Shown here in pieces: positions 44,501-45,092 of a stretch of DNA of 45,092 nt (position 1 is the stretch's first letter; every line of letters begins with the position of its first letter). Made by a program: the position numbers and the translations under genes. Source of the DNA: Holophagales bacterium (GTDB taxonomy: Bacteria > Acidobacteriota > Thermoanaerobaculia > Multivoradales > Multivoraceae). Below the pieces are notes generated by a model. The model worked only from the letters and a program-made list of their open reading frames with translations, ran no database searches and had not been told where the DNA came from. Location: positions 1-45,092 of the forward strand of contig VXSP01000027.1 in the NCBI GenBank assembly GCA_009837885.1, in the 5' to 3' direction.

Positions 44501-45092
44501 GTGAGCTACGAGTTTCTCCAGGTCGAGAAGAACGATCACGTCTGGGAAGTGACCCTCAACCGGCCGGAGCGCATGAACGCGATCCACCCGCCGACGAGCC
44601 AGGAGCTCGACTCGGTGTTCAACGACTTCGCGGCCGATGATGACGCCTGGGTGGCGATCCTGACCGGCGCCGGCGACCGCGCGTTCTCGGCCGGTAACGA
44701 CCTGAAGTACCAGGCCGAGCACGGCAGCAAGGTCGTGCGCGCCGGGATGAAGGGCGTGCGCGGCGGTTTCGGCGGCATCACGGCCCGTTTCGACCTGCAC
44801 AAGCCGATGATCGCGGCCGTCAACGGCTTTGCGCTCGGCGGCGGCTTCGAGCTGGTGCTGGCCTGCGACATCATCATCGCGTCCGAGAAGGCGACCTTCG
44901 GCCTGCCCGAGCCCCGGGTCGGCCTGATGGCCGGTGCGCTGGGCGTTCACCGGCTGCCGCGGCAGATTCCCTACCACCAGGCGATGGGCATGCTGCTGAC
45001 AGGCCGCCACATCACGCCCCAGGAGGCGAAGGAACTCGGAATCGTCAACGAGGTCTGCGCGCACGAGGAGCTGCTCGACAGGGCCCGGGCCT
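44501..45092 (+). CDS. Enoyl-CoA hydratase/isomerase family protein, N-terminal part (runs off window)
   Basis: At least 197 residues of a crotonase-fold protein, continuing past the window end. The oxyanion-hole segments are FSAGNDLKY (about 64-72) and the GFALGGGFELVLACDI block (about 108-123). The acidic residues E117 (GGGFEL) and E137 (GLPEPRVGL) match the catalytic glutamates of hydratases. The sequence style is close to CaiD-type (carnitinyl/crotonobetainyl-CoA) hydratases. The start is GTG at 44501 with AGGAG at 44489-44493. It is divergent from the cysteine hydrolase gene; the 94-nt gap shows no strong two-box promoter. Confidence 0.93.
   Translation, partial: MSYEFLQVEKNDHVWEVTLNRPERMNAIHPPTSQELDSVFNDFAADDDAWVAILTGAGDRAFSAGNDLKYQAEHGSKVVRAGMKGVRGGFGGITARFDLHKPMIAAVNGFALGGGFELVLACDIIIASEKATFGLPEPRVGLMAGALGVHRLPRQIPYHQAMGMLLTGRHITPQEAKELGIVNEVCAHEELLDRARA

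Overview
The window is a high-GC (well over 60% by eye), densely coded stretch of a bacterial chromosome from a diderm (Gram-negative-type) organism. A TonB-dependent outer-membrane receptor, LolA-like periplasmic proteins, lipoprotein signals and a secreted family with a WDF-TPLxRP motif fit Acidobacteriota or a neighbouring phylum. That placement is inference only; no rRNA or other decisive marker is present. I see no tRNA, rRNA, CRISPR array, prophage or intact insertion sequence.

Layout. 1-4.7 kb: the end of a rhomboid-like membrane protein, facing a minus-strand ABC-2 (NatAB-like) exporter set of permease, ATPase and a permease fused to a CPBP membrane protease. 4.9-8.0 kb: an APH-like kinase and thiC under a clear TPP riboswitch. 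8.1-16.1 kb: the complete pyruvate dehydrogenase operon (aceE-aceF-lpd, with a lipoyl domain fused to E3), an S4-domain RNA-binding protein and an orphan peptide-type solute-binding lipoprotein. 16.1-19.9 kb: a 168-bp inverted-repeat element, an AbrB/PIN toxin-antitoxin pair, a secreted protein of unknown role, a GST and an M28 peptidase. 19.9-23.1 kb: a phytanoyl-CoA dioxygenase-like oxygenase and a DUF898/M48 pair. 23.3-29.9 kb: a duplicated LolA-like protein, a TonB-dependent receptor and both subunits of DNA topoisomerase VI. 29.9-37.9 kb, all minus strand: a secreted Cache-Cache-PKD protein, DUF1214-sulfotransferase-SCP2, a beta-lactamase-fold hydrolase, a methyltransferase and an SDR. 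38.0-45.1 kb: Elp3, nicotinate phosphoribosyltransferase, NAD synthetase, a facing nicotinamidase-like hydrolase, and the start of an enoyl-CoA hydratase.

How the genes work together. aceE, aceF and lpd encode all three parts of the pyruvate-to-acetyl-CoA complex. Its E1 needs thiamine diphosphate, and the divergent neighbour thiC makes the pyrimidine half of thiamine and is controlled by a thiamine diphosphate sensor. The nicotinamidase-like hydrolase, PncB and NadE cover three of the four steps of NAD salvage from nicotinamide; only nadD is missing here. Topoisomerase VI and Elp3 are families best known from archaea and eukaryotes, and both sit in ordinary bacterial context.

The least explained signals are non-coding. 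A roughly 45-50 bp two-hairpin element occurs three times, at 4830-4877, 19893-19935 and 37047-37098, and its first stem varies in a compensatory way. A second signal is the long inverted repeat beside the toxin-antitoxin pair. A third is a set of single genes with no Shine-Dalgarno but a TANNNT-like hexamer 5-10 nt before the start codon, which suggests leaderless transcripts.
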